Below, piece by piece: positions 8,778 through 18,129 of a DNA stretch of 64,000 nt (within the stretch, counting starts at the first letter, position 1; every line of letters starts with the position of its first letter). The notes below the pieces were generated by a model that saw only the letters and a program-made list of their open reading frames with translations, was not told the origin of the DNA and did no database searches. A program made the translations under genes and the position numbers. The stretch is taken from contig CBDAQU010000002.1 of NCBI GenBank assembly GCA_965199235.1, positions 3,162,001 through 3,226,000 of the forward strand. The letters run 5' to 3'. The stretch comes from BOG-908 sp965199235. Its GTDB lineage: Bacteria > Pseudomonadota > Alphaproteobacteria > Acetobacterales > Acetobacteraceae.

Positions 8778-9215
8778 TCAGACCGCCATCGAAAGGTAGC
8801 CGACGATCCATACCAGGATGGTCGCGGCCAAGGTCAGCGCCAGGATGACGTAGGTGACCCAGTTCAGGTCGGTCTTCTGCAGCCCATGCCCGGCATCCCA
8901 GACGAGATGACGTATGCCGCCGAAGAAATGGTAGAACAGAGAGGCGGTCCAGCCGAGCAGCATCAGCAGCCCGAGCGGGGAGGCGACGAAGCCCTGAACG
9001 GTTGCGAAAGCCTGCGGGCCTGACGCTGCAGCCACCAGCCACCACACCAGCAGCAGCGAGCCCACCGAGAGGGCGATGCCGGTCGCGCGGTTGAGGATGG
9101 AGGCCACCATGGTGATGGGCCAGCGATAGATGCCGAGATGGGGCGAAACCGGGCGAAGTACCAGCTTTGCGCCGGTGTTCCTGGCCACCATCGAAGCGTC
9201 GCGGATGTCGGTCAT
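8778..9215 (-). CDS. sdhC: Succinate dehydrogenase cytochrome b556 subunit
   Basis: 145 residues from the ATG at 9215, chosen because homologues begin just before the RPVSPHLGIYRW motif; an upstream in-frame ATG would add 27 unrelated residues. Three membrane spans are present. HLGIYRWPITMVASILNRATG carries the family signature with the quinone-site Ser and Arg, and HHFFGGIRHLVWDAGHGL holds the haem-ligand His region. It is first in sdhCDAB, so the operon promoter should lie in 9216-9448. Confidence 0.93.
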   Translation of the reverse strand: MTDIRDASMVARNTGAKLVLRPVSPHLGIYRWPITMVASILNRATGIALSVGSLLLVWWLVAAASGPQAFATVQGFVASPLGLLMLLGWTASLFYHFFGGIRHLVWDAGHGLQKTDLNWVTYVILALTLAATILVWIVGYLSMAV

Positions 9216-9448
9216 CGGTGCGGGCGGTCTCCGGAATGCAGCGTTGTGCGGTGCAGCGTGGATAGGACATAGGGAGTATGGGGTCAACGAAAGCATCCGT
9301 TAGGTGCCGCGTCCGAAGCCGTCCTGCTTGGGCCTGGATTGCGATGCGAGCGGCTGAGAAAGGACCAGTTTCATATGCAGCAGGCGTCCCTCCGACGTCC
9401 CCCTCATATCGGCCCAGAGGCCACCGTCGAGGCGGGACTGCCATTGCC

Positions 9449-9850
9449 ATGGCAGTAAAGGCGAAGCTGTCTGGTCTTGTGATGTTCGCCGGGCTGCTGG
9501 CCGGATGCCAGGAGTCGTGCCCGTTTGCCGGCCAAGCCAGGGTGACCAGGCTGGAGATGATCTTCGGCCGCGACATGCCCGGCGGTGGCCAGGTCAGCGA
9601 TGCCGCCTGGCAGGATTTCCGGTCACGCGTGCTGACGCCTGCCTTCCCGAGCGGGTTCACTGTGCTCGCCGCGGACGGCCAATGGTTCGATCCGCAGCGG
9701 ACGCGGATGGTGCGGGAGCAGAGCTGGGTGGTTCTGGTGGCCGGCCGGATCGCCCCGGCCCAATCTGCCAGGGTCAGCCAGGCGTATCGCGCGTGGTTTC
9801 ACCAGAAGTCGGTGGGCGTGGTCAGCGTCGATGCCTGCGCGGCTTTTTGA
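9449..9850 (+). CDS. DUF3574 family putative lipoprotein
   Basis: 133 residues from the ATG at 9449. The N-terminus is a lipoprotein signal: basic start, hydrophobic core, and a lipobox LAGC with Cys at ~18. The mature part matches my knowledge of DUF3574: an MIFGRDMPGG strand, VSDAAWQDF helix, TPAFPSGFTVLAADGQW and a C-terminal VVLV strand, which together look like a small ferredoxin-like fold. Function is unknown for the family. An upstream extension in the same frame lacks signal-peptide character, which is why I chose the later start. It converges on asd across a hairpin repeat. Confidence 0.75.
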   Translation: MAVKAKLSGLVMFAGLLAGCQESCPFAGQARVTRLEMIFGRDMPGGGQVSDAAWQDFRSRVLTPAFPSGFTVLAADGQWFDPQRTRMVREQSWVVLVAGRIAPAQSARVSQAYRAWFHQKSVGVVSVDACAAF

Positions 9851-9885
9851 TCGAGTTCGTGGGTCTTGATCGAGTCGAGGAAATC

Positions 9886-9936
9886 GGGGAACGACGTCCC
9901 CCAAACCCCCCTGCTGGGGTCGGGACCCCAGACCTC
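9886..9936. terminator. Family D double hairpin, probable bidirectional terminator
   Basis: Two hairpins lie between the convergent lipoprotein and asd genes: GGGGA/TCCCC around 9887-9902 and CTGGGGTC..GACCCCAG at 9914-9931. Near-identical arrangements occur at 58769-58820 and, degenerate, at 46177-46225. There is no T-run, so intrinsic termination is not certain. Confidence 0.5.
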
Positions 9937-9944
9937 CGTTTCTG

Positions 9945-10976
9945 TTAGGCCGCCAGCTGGCGCAGCAGGCCCTGTGCCACCAGCGTTTCGGCGATCTGCA
10001 CCGCGTTCAGCGCCGCGCCCTTGCGAAGGTTGTCCGACACGCACCAGAAGCCCAGGCCGTTGGGCACGGTCGGGTCGCGCCGGAGCCGGCTGACATAGAC
10101 CGCATCCTCCCCCTGGCATTCGGCAGGGGTGATGTAGCCCCCGTCGTCGCGGCCATCGACCACGACCACGCCCGGAAAGCCGCGCAGAAGGTCGCGCGCC
10201 TCGCCCAGATTGACCGGCTCCTCGAACTCGACCGCCACCGCCTCTGCGTGGCCGATGAACACCGGCACGCGCACGCAGGTGGCGAACACGGCGATGTCGG
10301 GGTCCAAGATCTTGCGGGTTTCCACCGCCATCTTCCACTCCTCCTTGGTGGCGCCGTCGTCGAGGAAGCGGTCGATGTGGGGGATGCAGTTATAGGCGAT
10401 GGTCTTGGTGAACACCTGCGGCTGGGCGGGGTCGTTGACGAAGAACGCCTTGCTGCTGGTGAACAGCTCGTCCATGCCCTCCTTGCCCGCGCCGGAAACC
10501 GACTGGTAGGTGCTGACCACCACGCGGCGTGCGGTGAACCGGTCGTGCAGCGGCTTGAGCGCCATCACCAACTGGATGGTGCTGCAATTGGGGTTGGCGA
10601 TGATGCGCCGGCGCGTGTGGCGGGCAAGCGCCTGGGGGTTCACCTCCGGCACCACCAGCGGCACGTCCGGCTCCATGCGGAACTGGCTGGTGTTGTCGAT
10701 CACGATGCATCCCGCCGCCGCCGCCCGCGGGGCGTGCACGGCGGAGATCGCCGCACCTGGGCTGAACAGGCCGAGGTCCCAGCCGGCGAAGTCGAACGAC
10801 TCGGTGTTGCGCACCGTCAGCACGCGCTTCTCGCCGAAGCTCACCTGCTGTCCGGCCGAGCGGGGCGAGGCCAGCGCCACCACGTCGTCCACCGGAAAAT
10901 CGCGCTCGGCCAGCGTTTTGAGCATCTCGCGCCCAACCGCACCCGTGGCGCCTACGACTGCGACCTTGTAGCCCAT
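9945..10976 (-). CDS. asd: Aspartate-semialdehyde dehydrogenase
   Basis: 343 residues from the ATG at 10976, chosen because MGYKVAVVGATGAVGREML is the normal N-terminal Rossmann motif; upstream in-frame sequence is repeat-derived. The enzyme reduces aspartyl-4-phosphate to the semialdehyde with NADPH, the branch point to lysine/diaminopimelate, threonine and methionine. The catalytic Cys is in NPNCSTIQLVMALKPL, and the EEWKMAVETRKIL and GHAEAV stretches fit the substrate-binding domain. It diverges from the glucoamylase gene across a region of large inverted repeats. Confidence 0.96.
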   Translation of the reverse strand: MGYKVAVVGATGAVGREMLKTLAERDFPVDDVVALASPRSAGQQVSFGEKRVLTVRNTESFDFAGWDLGLFSPGAAISAVHAPRAAAAGCIVIDNTSQFRMEPDVPLVVPEVNPQALARHTRRRIIANPNCSTIQLVMALKPLHDRFTARRVVVSTYQSVSGAGKEGMDELFTSSKAFFVNDPAQPQVFTKTIAYNCIPHIDRFLDDGATKEEWKMAVETRKILDPDIAVFATCVRVPVFIGHAEAVAVEFEEPVNLGEARDLLRGFPGVVVVDGRDDGGYITPAECQGEDAVYVSRLRRDPTVPNGLGFWCVSDNLRKGAALNAVQIAETLVAQGLLRQLAA

Positions 10977-10996
10977 CTGTGTGCTCCCGAGAAACG

Positions 10997-11183
10997 CCAG
11001 GGGCTCTGCCCCTGGACCCCGCCAAAGGCCGATCGGCCTCTGGCCACCTCTTACAAGGGTGGGAGATGAGGGGCCACCGAGCTTGACAACACAGAGCACG
11101 TCGGCCCCTCATCTCCCACCCTTAATACACAGGTTCTAAGGACGACTGTCCTTAGCGGGGTCCAGGGGCAGCGTTCCTGGCCT
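10997..11183. repeat. Nested inverted-repeat region between asd and the glucoamylase gene
   Basis: Four dyads follow one another: CCAGGGG/CCCCTGG (10997-11015), the palindrome AGGCCGATCGGCCT (11026-11039), a perfect 21-bp inverted repeat (11055-11075 against 11103-11123, 27-bp loop) and CTAAGGAC/GTCCTTAG (11136-11155). The outer parts also pair: TGCCCCTGGACCCCGC near 11008 is the complement of GCGGGGTCCAGGGGCA near 11156. Confidence 0.85.
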
Positions 11184-11202
11184 TTTCGGAGACCCCCGCA
11201 CC

Positions 11203-13584
11203 ATGACCGACGCACCCGGCGCACCCGGCATCGCCCCACGCTGGACCTCGTCGGACAAGAGCGGCCTGGGAACCGCGCTGTCGGCCACCAGCCGGGTCTG
11301 GTTCACCATCAGCCACGGCATCCTCAACGAATGCTACTACCCGCGCGTCGATCAGGCGTGCATCCGCGATTTCGGCTTCATCGTCACCGACGGCTACGGC
11401 CTGTTCGCCGAGGAGAAGCGCGATACCGACAGCGTGATCACCGCGCTGGACGACGGCGTGCCGGCCTACGAGCTGGTCAACACGCACCGTCCCACCGACG
11501 GCAGCAAGCCGCGCTTCCGCATCGTCAAGCGCGTCATCTCCGACCCTCGACGGGACGTCGTCCTGCAGCAGGTCCGGCTGGAGCGTCTGGACAACTCGCC
11601 CCTGCGCCTGCACGCGCTGCTCGCGCCGCATTTGGTCAATGCCGGCAACGCGAACACCGCCTGGCTCGACAACTACAAGGGCCAGCAGATGCTGTTCGCC
11701 GAAGGCGGCGGCGCGGCCCTGGCGATGGCGGCGAACCATCCGTGGCTGAAGCGGTCGGTGGGCTTTGCCGGCATCAGCGACGGGTGGCAGGACCTCTCGC
11801 GCAACTTCAAGCTCACCTGGAGCTACGACCACGCGGTCAACGGCAACGTCGCCCTGGCCGGCGAGATCAGTCTTCCGCCCGACGACACGGTGGTTTTCGC
11901 GCTCGGGTTCGGCCGCAGCCCTGCCGAGGCAGGGTTCCGCGCCCGAGCCAGCCTGTTCGACGATTTTGCCGTGCTGGCCCGCGAGTACGCCGACGCGTGG
12001 CGAAGCTGGCAGGCCGGCCTGCGCCCGCTCGACCGGCCATCCAGCGCGCGCCAGCACAACACCTACCGTGTCAGCACCGCCGTGCTGCGCACGCACGAGG
12101 CCCCCAGTTTTCGCGGCGGCTTCATCGCCAGCCTGTCCATCCCCTGGGGTGCGGCAAAAGGGGATGACGATTTGGGCGGCTACCACCTGGTGTGGCCGCG
12201 CGACCTGGTGGAGACGGCGGGCGGCCTGCTGGCGGCCGGGGCCGGGGCCGAGGCGGTCCGCGTGCTGGAATATCTGCGCGCCACCCAGGAGCCGGACGGC
12301 CACTGGCCGCAGAACAACTGGCTGGACGGCTCGTCCTACTGGCAGGGCGTCCAGATGGACGAGTGCGCGTTTCCCATATTGCTGGTCGACATGGCCAGGC
12401 GCGCTGGCGTGCTGCCCGATGCAGAAGGCGCCCGCTACTGGCCGATGGTGCGCGCCGCCGCAGGATTTCTGACGCGCAACGGCCCGGTCACCGGCCAGGA
12501 CCGTTGGGAGGAGAACGCCGGCTACTCCACCTTCACGCTGGCCGTCGAGATCGCGGCGCTGCTGGTGGCCGCCGAGCAGGCGGTGCTGGCCGGAGCGCCG
12601 GAGATGGCGCGCTTCCTCGAGGATACCGCGGACGCCTGGAACGATGCGGTGGATGGCTGGACCTACGCGCGCGGCACCGATCTTGCGCAGGAGCTCGGGA
12701 TCGAGGGCTATTACGTACGCATGGCTCCTGCCTGTCCGCCCTCCTCTGCCTCGGCGCTGGACGGGCTCGTGCAGATCAAGAACCGCCCTGACGGGCAGGG
12801 CATGATGCCGGCGCACGACATCGTCAGCCCCGACGCGCTGGCGCTGGTGCGCTTCGGCCTTCGCGACGCCCGCGACCCGCGCATCCTGAACACGCTGGCG
12901 GCAATCGACCACGGCGTCAGGGTCGAGCTGCCGGCAGGGCCGTGCTGGTACCGCTACACCGGCGACGGCTACGGCGAACACGCCGACGGCCGCCCGTTCG
13001 ACGGCGTCGGCCAGGGGCGCCTGTGGCCGCTGCTGACCGGCGAGCGCGCCCACGTGGCGGTCGCAGCCGGCAAGCTCGACGAGGCGCGCGCCTTGCTCGC
13101 CACGCTCGAAGCGTTCACCAGCCGCGGCGCGTTGCTGCCCGAGCAGATCTGGGACGCCAACGACATTCCCGACCGGGAGCTGTATCGCGGTCATCCGAGC
13201 GGCTCGGCGATGCCGCTGGTCTGGGCGCATTCGGAACACATCAAGCTGCTGCGCTCCCTGGCCGACGGCCAGGTTTTCGACATGCCGCCGCAGACCGTCC
13301 GGCGCTACCAGACCGAGCGCCACACTGCCCGCGTCACGCCCTGGCGGATCGATTTCAGGCCGGACACGCTGGAACATGGGCGCCTGCTGCGGATCGAGCT
13401 GACGCAGCCCTCGACGGTGCGCTGGAGCGGCGACGAGTGGGCGACATCCGAGGAGCTCGGCACCGCCGATACCGGCCTGGGCGTGCATGTTGTCGAAATC
13501 GACACGGATCGGCGCCCGATCGTCTTCACCTGGCGCGCCATTGCGACCGGGGCGTGGGTCGGCACCAATTACGGGGTGGACTGA
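11203..13584 (+). CDS. GH15 family glucoamylase (glucan 1,4-alpha-glucosidase)
   Basis: 793 residues. The N-terminal ~260 residues match the glucodextranase-like N domain (HGILNECYYPRVDQACIRDF). The remainder is the (alpha/alpha)6 GH15 domain: GGYHLVWPRDLVETAGG, NNWLDGSSYWQGVQMDECAF, the general-acid region WEEN (Glu436/437) and the general base in LPEQIWD (Glu647). It would release glucose from the non-reducing ends of alpha-glucans. No signal peptide is seen from the ATG at 11203, so a cytoplasmic role in glycogen or maltodextrin breakdown is as likely as starch use. No glycogen genes are adjacent. Confidence 0.9.
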   Translation: MTDAPGAPGIAPRWTSSDKSGLGTALSATSRVWFTISHGILNECYYPRVDQACIRDFGFIVTDGYGLFAEEKRDTDSVITALDDGVPAYELVNTHRPTDGSKPRFRIVKRVISDPRRDVVLQQVRLERLDNSPLRLHALLAPHLVNAGNANTAWLDNYKGQQMLFAEGGGAALAMAANHPWLKRSVGFAGISDGWQDLSRNFKLTWSYDHAVNGNVALAGEISLPPDDTVVFALGFGRSPAEAGFRARASLFDDFAVLAREYADAWRSWQAGLRPLDRPSSARQHNTYRVSTAVLRTHEAPSFRGGFIASLSIPWGAAKGDDDLGGYHLVWPRDLVETAGGLLAAGAGAEAVRVLEYLRATQEPDGHWPQNNWLDGSSYWQGVQMDECAFPILLVDMARRAGVLPDAEGARYWPMVRAAAGFLTRNGPVTGQDRWEENAGYSTFTLAVEIAALLVAAEQAVLAGAPEMARFLEDTADAWNDAVDGWTYARGTDLAQELGIEGYYVRMAPACPPSSASALDGLVQIKNRPDGQGMMPAHDIVSPDALALVRFGLRDARDPRILNTLAAIDHGVRVELPAGPCWYRYTGDGYGEHADGRPFDGVGQGRLWPLLTGERAHVAVAAGKLDEARALLATLEAFTSRGALLPEQIWDANDIPDRELYRGHPSGSAMPLVWAHSEHIKLLRSLADGQVFDMPPQTVRRYQTERHTARVTPWRIDFRPDTLEHGRLLRIELTQPSTVRWSGDEWATSEELGTADTGLGVHVVEIDTDRRPIVFTWRAIATGAWVGTNYGVD

Positions 13585-13810
13585 TTTCGGCAACGGCCGG
13601 TCTTGCACGCTGCGTGCGCCGTGCAGGTCGGCATGATCTGGCAGTTGCAGACTCTCCTGTGACACACGCCAAAGTTGCGTGCCGCCAAGATCGTTCGTCC
13701 AGGCATGCACGAACGCGGCCGAGCCTGCACTCAGCCCCTGCCGTGACAACGGAGTCGTTGCAAGCGTATTAACATCGTGGTTTGGTGCCGGCGGTTTTAT
13801 GGGGGACACG

Positions 13811-16800
13811 ATGCGCGTTCACGTCGCGGCTACGTTAGGTTTATCGGCTCTCGTTGCCGCAGCCCTCTCTGCGCATGCTCAGCAATCCAGCGCAGCGCCT
13901 GCTGCGCCGCTGACGGCCGAAACAGCGGCGCAGCTGTCGCGCGATGTGGATCATCCCGTCATCGTCGTGATGAAAAACCGGTTGTCCGGCGATCGTGCTG
14001 CCAGCGACCAGGCGCCGCTGATGAGCGAGCTCCATCAGGTGAACGCCGCGCACGTCAGATCGTATCGCCTGGTGAACGCGTTCGCCGCCACCGTCTCCGA
14101 CGGCGAGGTAGCGCGCTTGCAGGCCAATCCTGCCGTGGCGGCCGTGGTGCCCGACGTGGTCATCCGCAAGAAGCCCTTTGCCCGCCCGTCCGCCTCCGGC
14201 GGGGCCGCGGCCGACTCGGCCAGCTCGCCGAAGGCGAACTACATTCCCGGCTCCTGTCGCCCCGACGGCAAGGTGCAGCTCAATCCCGAAGCGCTGCTGA
14301 CCACGAACACCGACTCGGACGATCCCAAAGCCAAGACCGCGCGATCACTGGGCCTCACCGGCGCCGGCGTGAAGGTGGCCTACATCGCCGAGGGCATCGA
14401 TATCCACAACCGCAATTTCATCCGGCCCAACGGCACGCTCGCGTTCGTCGACTACAAGGATTTCAGCGGTGATGGCGCGAACGCGCCGATGGACGGAGGC
14501 GAGGCGTTCCTGGATGCCAACTCGATCGCCGGCCAGGGCGATGTCGTCTACAACGTGGACCATTACAGCGTTCAGGGCCTGCCCTTGACCTGCAACATCC
14601 GCATCGAGGGTGTGGCGCCAGGCGCCTCGCTGGTCGGACTGGACGTGTTCGGCACGTTGGAGGCCACGACCGAGTCCAATTTCCTCCAGGCCATCGACTA
14701 CGCCGTGTTCACCGATCATGTGGACGTGCTGAACGAATCGTTCGGCAGCAACGGCATTCCGGACTCGGCGTCGATGGACGTCACCAAGTTGTTCGACGAG
14801 GCGGCGGTGGCAGCCGGCGTGACGGTGGTCGTCTCGAGCGGCGACGCGGGCATCACCAGCACGATCGGTTCGCCCGCAACCGATCCTCTGGTCATCGGCG
14901 TGGGAGCGACGACGACGTTCCGCCTGTATGCCCAGATCAACGAGGGCGCCACGCGCTACTTCGCGACCAGCGGCTGGCTGGACGACAACCTCAGCGCGCT
15001 CAGCTCGGGTGGTTTCGAGCAGTCGGCCCGCACCGTCGACATGGTGGCGCCGGGCGACCTGAACTGGGTGTCCTGCACCCATTGCGGCAACCTGCGAGGT
15101 GGCCCGACCGGCGTCAGCGACAGCGGCGGCACCAGCGAGTCCGCACCGCTCACCGCGGGTGCCGCGGCGCTGGTGATCGAGGCCTACCGCAACTTCCACG
15201 ACGGCGCCTCGCCGTCGCCCGCGCTGGTCAAGCAGATACTCACCAGCACGGCCAGCGATCTCGGCCTTCCCGCCATCGAACAGGGCACCGGCATACTGAA
15301 CGCCTACAAGGCCGTTCTGCTGGCCGAGTCGATCGGGACGGGCGATGGCAAGCCGGCGCCGGTCGGCCAGACCCTGTTGCTGTCCCAGGACCAGCTCAAC
15401 GTCGTGGACAACCCCGGCAAGACCCATAGCTGGCCGGTGAGGGTGACCAACACGGGTGCGGCCAGCGAGACGGTGACGCTGGCGGGGCGCAGCCTGGGCC
15501 GCGACCAGAACGTGCAGTCGGGCTCGGTCCTGCTGGCCGACGGGACCAACCCTCAATTCACCAGCTTCGCCGGTGTGCAGGAAAACTACGCCAAGATCAG
15601 CTTCCACGTGCCGGCTGCCGCCGACCGGCTGAACGCCTCCATCGCCTACCCGCCGTCCAACCCGGCGGGCAAGGTGGTCTCGCTGCTTCTCGTCGACCCG
15701 CACGGCAAGGTTGCCGCCTACAGCCTGGCCCAAGGCCTCGGCAATTTCGGCAACGTGGACGTGCGCAAGCCGGCCGAGGGCAACTGGACCGGCGTCATCT
15801 TCAGCCGGATCAAGGCAATCGGCGGCGTGACCGGCACGATCCCCTGGCGTGTGGCGACGCAGAACTTCGTGCCGTTCGGCACAGTGTCGCCGTCGTCGCT
15901 GACCTTGGCGCCTGGCCAGAGCCAGACCGTCAGCATCTCGGCCACGACGCCTTCGACCCCTGGGGACTCCTCGGGCTCGATCGTGCTGTCCTCGGCCGGG
16001 GCGGGCGTCGATCCCTATCTGGGGCAGGAGCGCGGCACGATCTCGGTGACCATGCGCAGCAAGGTCGATGCAGCCCATGGCGGCGCCTTCAGCGGCGTGC
16101 TGACGGGCGGCAACGGCCGGGCCGGCACACCCGGAGAGGTCGCCTTCTACGCGTTCCAGGTCGGGCCCAACGACACGAGCATCGCGGCGAACCTCTCTCT
16201 CACCAACGATTTCGGCGACACCGTCAGCGCCTATCTCGTCAACCCCGACGGCGTGGCGGTCGGTTTCGGACAGAATAGCGCGAACGGAACGAACGGTCCG
16301 TCGCTGACCGCCAACGCGGTCGATCCGGTGCCTGGCCTTTGGACCCTGATCGTCGACTTCTCCCAGCCTGTGGTCGGCGACGAGACCTCCCAGCCGTTCA
16401 GCGGAAGCATCGTGCTCAACCAGGTCGGCGCCACAGCGTCCGGCCTGCCAGACAACGCGGCCACGGTTCTGGCCGAGGGCGTTCCGGTCAGGGTGCCGGT
16501 GACGATCACCAATCGCGGTGCAGCGCCCGAGACCTTCTTCATCGACGCGAGGCTGGACACGCCGACGACAGTGCTACTGGCGTCGCAGGCGCCGCCTCCT
16601 ACGAGCGCGGGATATCCGCTGCCGGTGACGCAGTACGAGCCGGAGTGGCTGGTGCCGACGGAGACGTCCAGCGTGCGGGTGCACGCGACGGCGACCTTGC
16701 CCGTCGAGTTCGATTACGGCCCGTTCCAGGGCGACCCTGACCTGTTCGGAGCGCCGAGCGCTACCGACAGCGCTGTCGGGAAATACGCGCCGGGCGGCGG

Positions 16801-17212
16801 CACGGTGCAGCCCGGCTTCTGGTATGCCCTGCCCGACGAGATCGGTCCCTACGACAGTGCCGCTCCGGCAGGTACCGCGCAGGTGGGTATGAGGGCGACC
16901 ATCAAGCCGTTCGACACTGCGGTGACCAGTTCGACGGGCGATCTTTGGCTCGCCTCCGTCAACAAGCTCAGGAGCTTCTCGCCGGTGACCCTTAACCCGG
17001 GACAGAGCGCCACGATCGATGTCAGGATCGTGCCGCAAGCCGCGCCGGGAACGGTGGTGACGGGCGAGCTGTACGTGGACGACTACATATCGAACATCCC
17101 GCCCGGTCAGCCGGTGACCGGCAGCGAGGTGGCCGGCCTTCCCTACAGCTACACGGTGGGGGCAGCGACCTCGGACGCGGCGGAGACCGAGGCCAGCGCC
17201 ACAACGCGCTGA
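13811..17212 (+). CDS. Large secreted S8/S53-superfamily serine peptidase with sedolisin-like active site
   Basis: 1133 residues from the ATG at 13811, which begins a clear signal peptide (MRVHVAATLGLSALVAAALS, cleavage after AHA). An I9-like propeptide follows (~45-125), then a subtilase-fold domain (~165-510) and long beta-rich C-terminal domains. The subtilisin Asp and His are absent: IAEGID replaces I-D-T/S-G and DANSIAG replaces HGTHVAG. Instead there is GEAFLD (Glu231 and Asp235, spacing E-x3-D), SSGDAG (Asp345 at the oxyanion position) and GTSESAPLTAG (Ser442), the Ser-Glu-Asp plus Asp pattern of sedolisins. Secretion is well supported; activity and acid optimum are inference. It stands alone, flanked by gaps of 226 and 152 bp. 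Confidence 0.85.
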   Translation: MRVHVAATLGLSALVAAALSAHAQQSSAAPAAPLTAETAAQLSRDVDHPVIVVMKNRLSGDRAASDQAPLMSELHQVNAAHVRSYRLVNAFAATVSDGEVARLQANPAVAAVVPDVVIRKKPFARPSASGGAAADSASSPKANYIPGSCRPDGKVQLNPEALLTTNTDSDDPKAKTARSLGLTGAGVKVAYIAEGIDIHNRNFIRPNGTLAFVDYKDFSGDGANAPMDGGEAFLDANSIAGQGDVVYNVDHYSVQGLPLTCNIRIEGVAPGASLVGLDVFGTLEATTESNFLQAIDYAVFTDHVDVLNESFGSNGIPDSASMDVTKLFDEAAVAAGVTVVVSSGDAGITSTIGSPATDPLVIGVGATTTFRLYAQINEGATRYFATSGWLDDNLSALSSGGFEQSARTVDMVAPGDLNWVSCTHCGNLRGGPTGVSDSGGTSESAPLTAGAAALVIEAYRNFHDGASPSPALVKQILTSTASDLGLPAIEQGTGILNAYKAVLLAESIGTGDGKPAPVGQTLLLSQDQLNVVDNPGKTHSWPVRVTNTGAASETVTLAGRSLGRDQNVQSGSVLLADGTNPQFTSFAGVQENYAKISFHVPAAADRLNASIAYPPSNPAGKVVSLLLVDPHGKVAAYSLAQGLGNFGNVDVRKPAEGNWTGVIFSRIKAIGGVTGTIPWRVATQNFVPFGTVSPSSLTLAPGQSQTVSISATTPSTPGDSSGSIVLSSAGAGVDPYLGQERGTISVTMRSKVDAAHGGAFSGVLTGGNGRAGTPGEVAFYAFQVGPNDTSIAANLSLTNDFGDTVSAYLVNPDGVAVGFGQNSANGTNGPSLTANAVDPVPGLWTLIVDFSQPVVGDETSQPFSGSIVLNQVGATASGLPDNAATVLAEGVPVRVPVTITNRGAAPETFFIDARLDTPTTVLLASQAPPPTSAGYPLPVTQYEPEWLVPTETSSVRVHATATLPVEFDYGPFQGDPDLFGAPSATDSAVGKYAPGGGTVQPGFWYALPDEIGPYDSAAPAGTAQVGMRATIKPFDTAVTSSTGDLWLASVNKLRSFSPVTLNPGQSATIDVRIVPQAAPGTVVTGELYVDDYISNIPPGQPVTGSEVAGLPYSYTVGAATSDAAETEASATTR

Positions 17213-17236
17213 CCCCGTCTTCAGGATCAGCAGGTC

Positions 17237-17343
17237 CTAGAGCATGATCGTTTCAGGTTGATCTCCAACCACGATGAACATGCCCGCCAAAACAAAGAGC
17301 TAGGGCCTGATCGCTTCGGCTGCCAGAAGCGATCAGGCTCTAG
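17237..17343 (-). repeat. Family B repeat, copy 1 (CTAG-bounded)
   Basis: 107 bp that begin and end with CTAG. The left arm is AGAGCATGATCGTTTCAGGT with an internal dyad (GGTTGATCTCCAACC), the linker is GCCCGCCAAAACAAAGAG, and the right arm is an inverted repeat GGGCCTGATCGCTTC..GAAGCGATCAGGCTC. It is an inverted copy of 51577-51683 and lies between the convergent peptidase and pdxJ. Confidence 0.85.
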
Positions 17344-17364
17344 GCCAGGCGCCCCGGACCTGCC

Positions 17365-18096
17365 TCACTCCCCGGGTTGCGACGCCCTTGACTGGGAGAT
17401 CAGCTGCTTCATCCGGCGGACGGCGCCACCCAGGCCTTCGGACAGCGCCGCCCCGATCAGGAAATGGCCGATGTTGAGTTCGGCCACGTCCGGCAGGGCG
17501 GCGACCGGGCTGACGGTGTCGTAGGTCAGGCCGTGGCCGGCGTGGCATTCCAGGCCGAGCGTTTGTGTCAGGCGCGCTGCTTCGGTCAGGCGTTGCAGTT
17601 CGCCAGCCCTGCCCAGCGCATAGGCGCCGGTGTGCAGTTCCACCACCGGTGCCCGCAGCTCGGCCGCCGCGCGCAGCTGTGCCGGATCGGGATCGATGAA
17701 CAGCGACACGCGGATTCCGGCGGCACTGAGGGCGGCCACGATCGGGCGCAGCGCGGTCATCTGACCAGCGGCGTCGAGCCCGCCCTCGGTCGTCACCTCC
17801 CGGCGGTGCTCGGGCACGATGCAGCAGGCGTGCGGCCGGGCGTGCAGCGCGATGCCCACCATCTCCTCGGTCGCCGCCATTTCCAGGTTGATCGGCGCGG
17901 CCAGTGCCTCGCGCATGCGCGAGAGGTCGTGATCACGGATGTGGCGGCGGTCTTCGCGCAGATGCAGCGTGATGCCGTCAGCGCCCGCGTCCAGCGCGAT
18001 GCGGGCGGCCTCCAGAGGGTCCGGAAAGCTGCCGCCGCGCGCGTTGCGCAGGGTGGCCACGTGGTCGATGTTCACGCCGAGGCGCGGGACTGACAT
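17365..18096 (-). CDS. pdxJ: Pyridoxine 5'-phosphate synthase
   Basis: 243 residues, a TIM-barrel enzyme that condenses 1-deoxyxylulose 5-phosphate with the PdxA product to make pyridoxine 5'-phosphate, the last ring-forming step of de novo vitamin B6 synthesis. The N-terminus LGVNIDHVATLRNARGG, the catalytic HLREDRRHI, and the C-terminal GHGLTYDTVSPVAALPDVAELNIGHFL phosphate-binding region are all intact. It lies downstream of pdxA on the same strand, separated by a family A repeat. Confidence 0.96.
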   Translation of the reverse strand: MSVPRLGVNIDHVATLRNARGGSFPDPLEAARIALDAGADGITLHLREDRRHIRDHDLSRMREALAAPINLEMAATEEMVGIALHARPHACCIVPEHRREVTTEGGLDAAGQMTALRPIVAALSAAGIRVSLFIDPDPAQLRAAAELRAPVVELHTGAYALGRAGELQRLTEAARLTQTLGLECHAGHGLTYDTVSPVAALPDVAELNIGHFLIGAALSEGLGGAVRRMKQLISQSRASQPGE

Positions 18097-18129
18097 TTTG
18101 GGCCTCGGACGGTTCGGGTCGCGCGGCGT

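Noticed and set aside
11152..13809. A long minus-strand reading frame (885 codons) opposite the glucoamylase gene
   Set aside because: It is a GC-rich shadow; the plus strand encodes a complete GH15 protein with all catalytic motifs.
13679..13810. Upstream start for the large secreted peptidase
   Set aside because: It would bury the signal peptide behind a polar Cys-containing extension.
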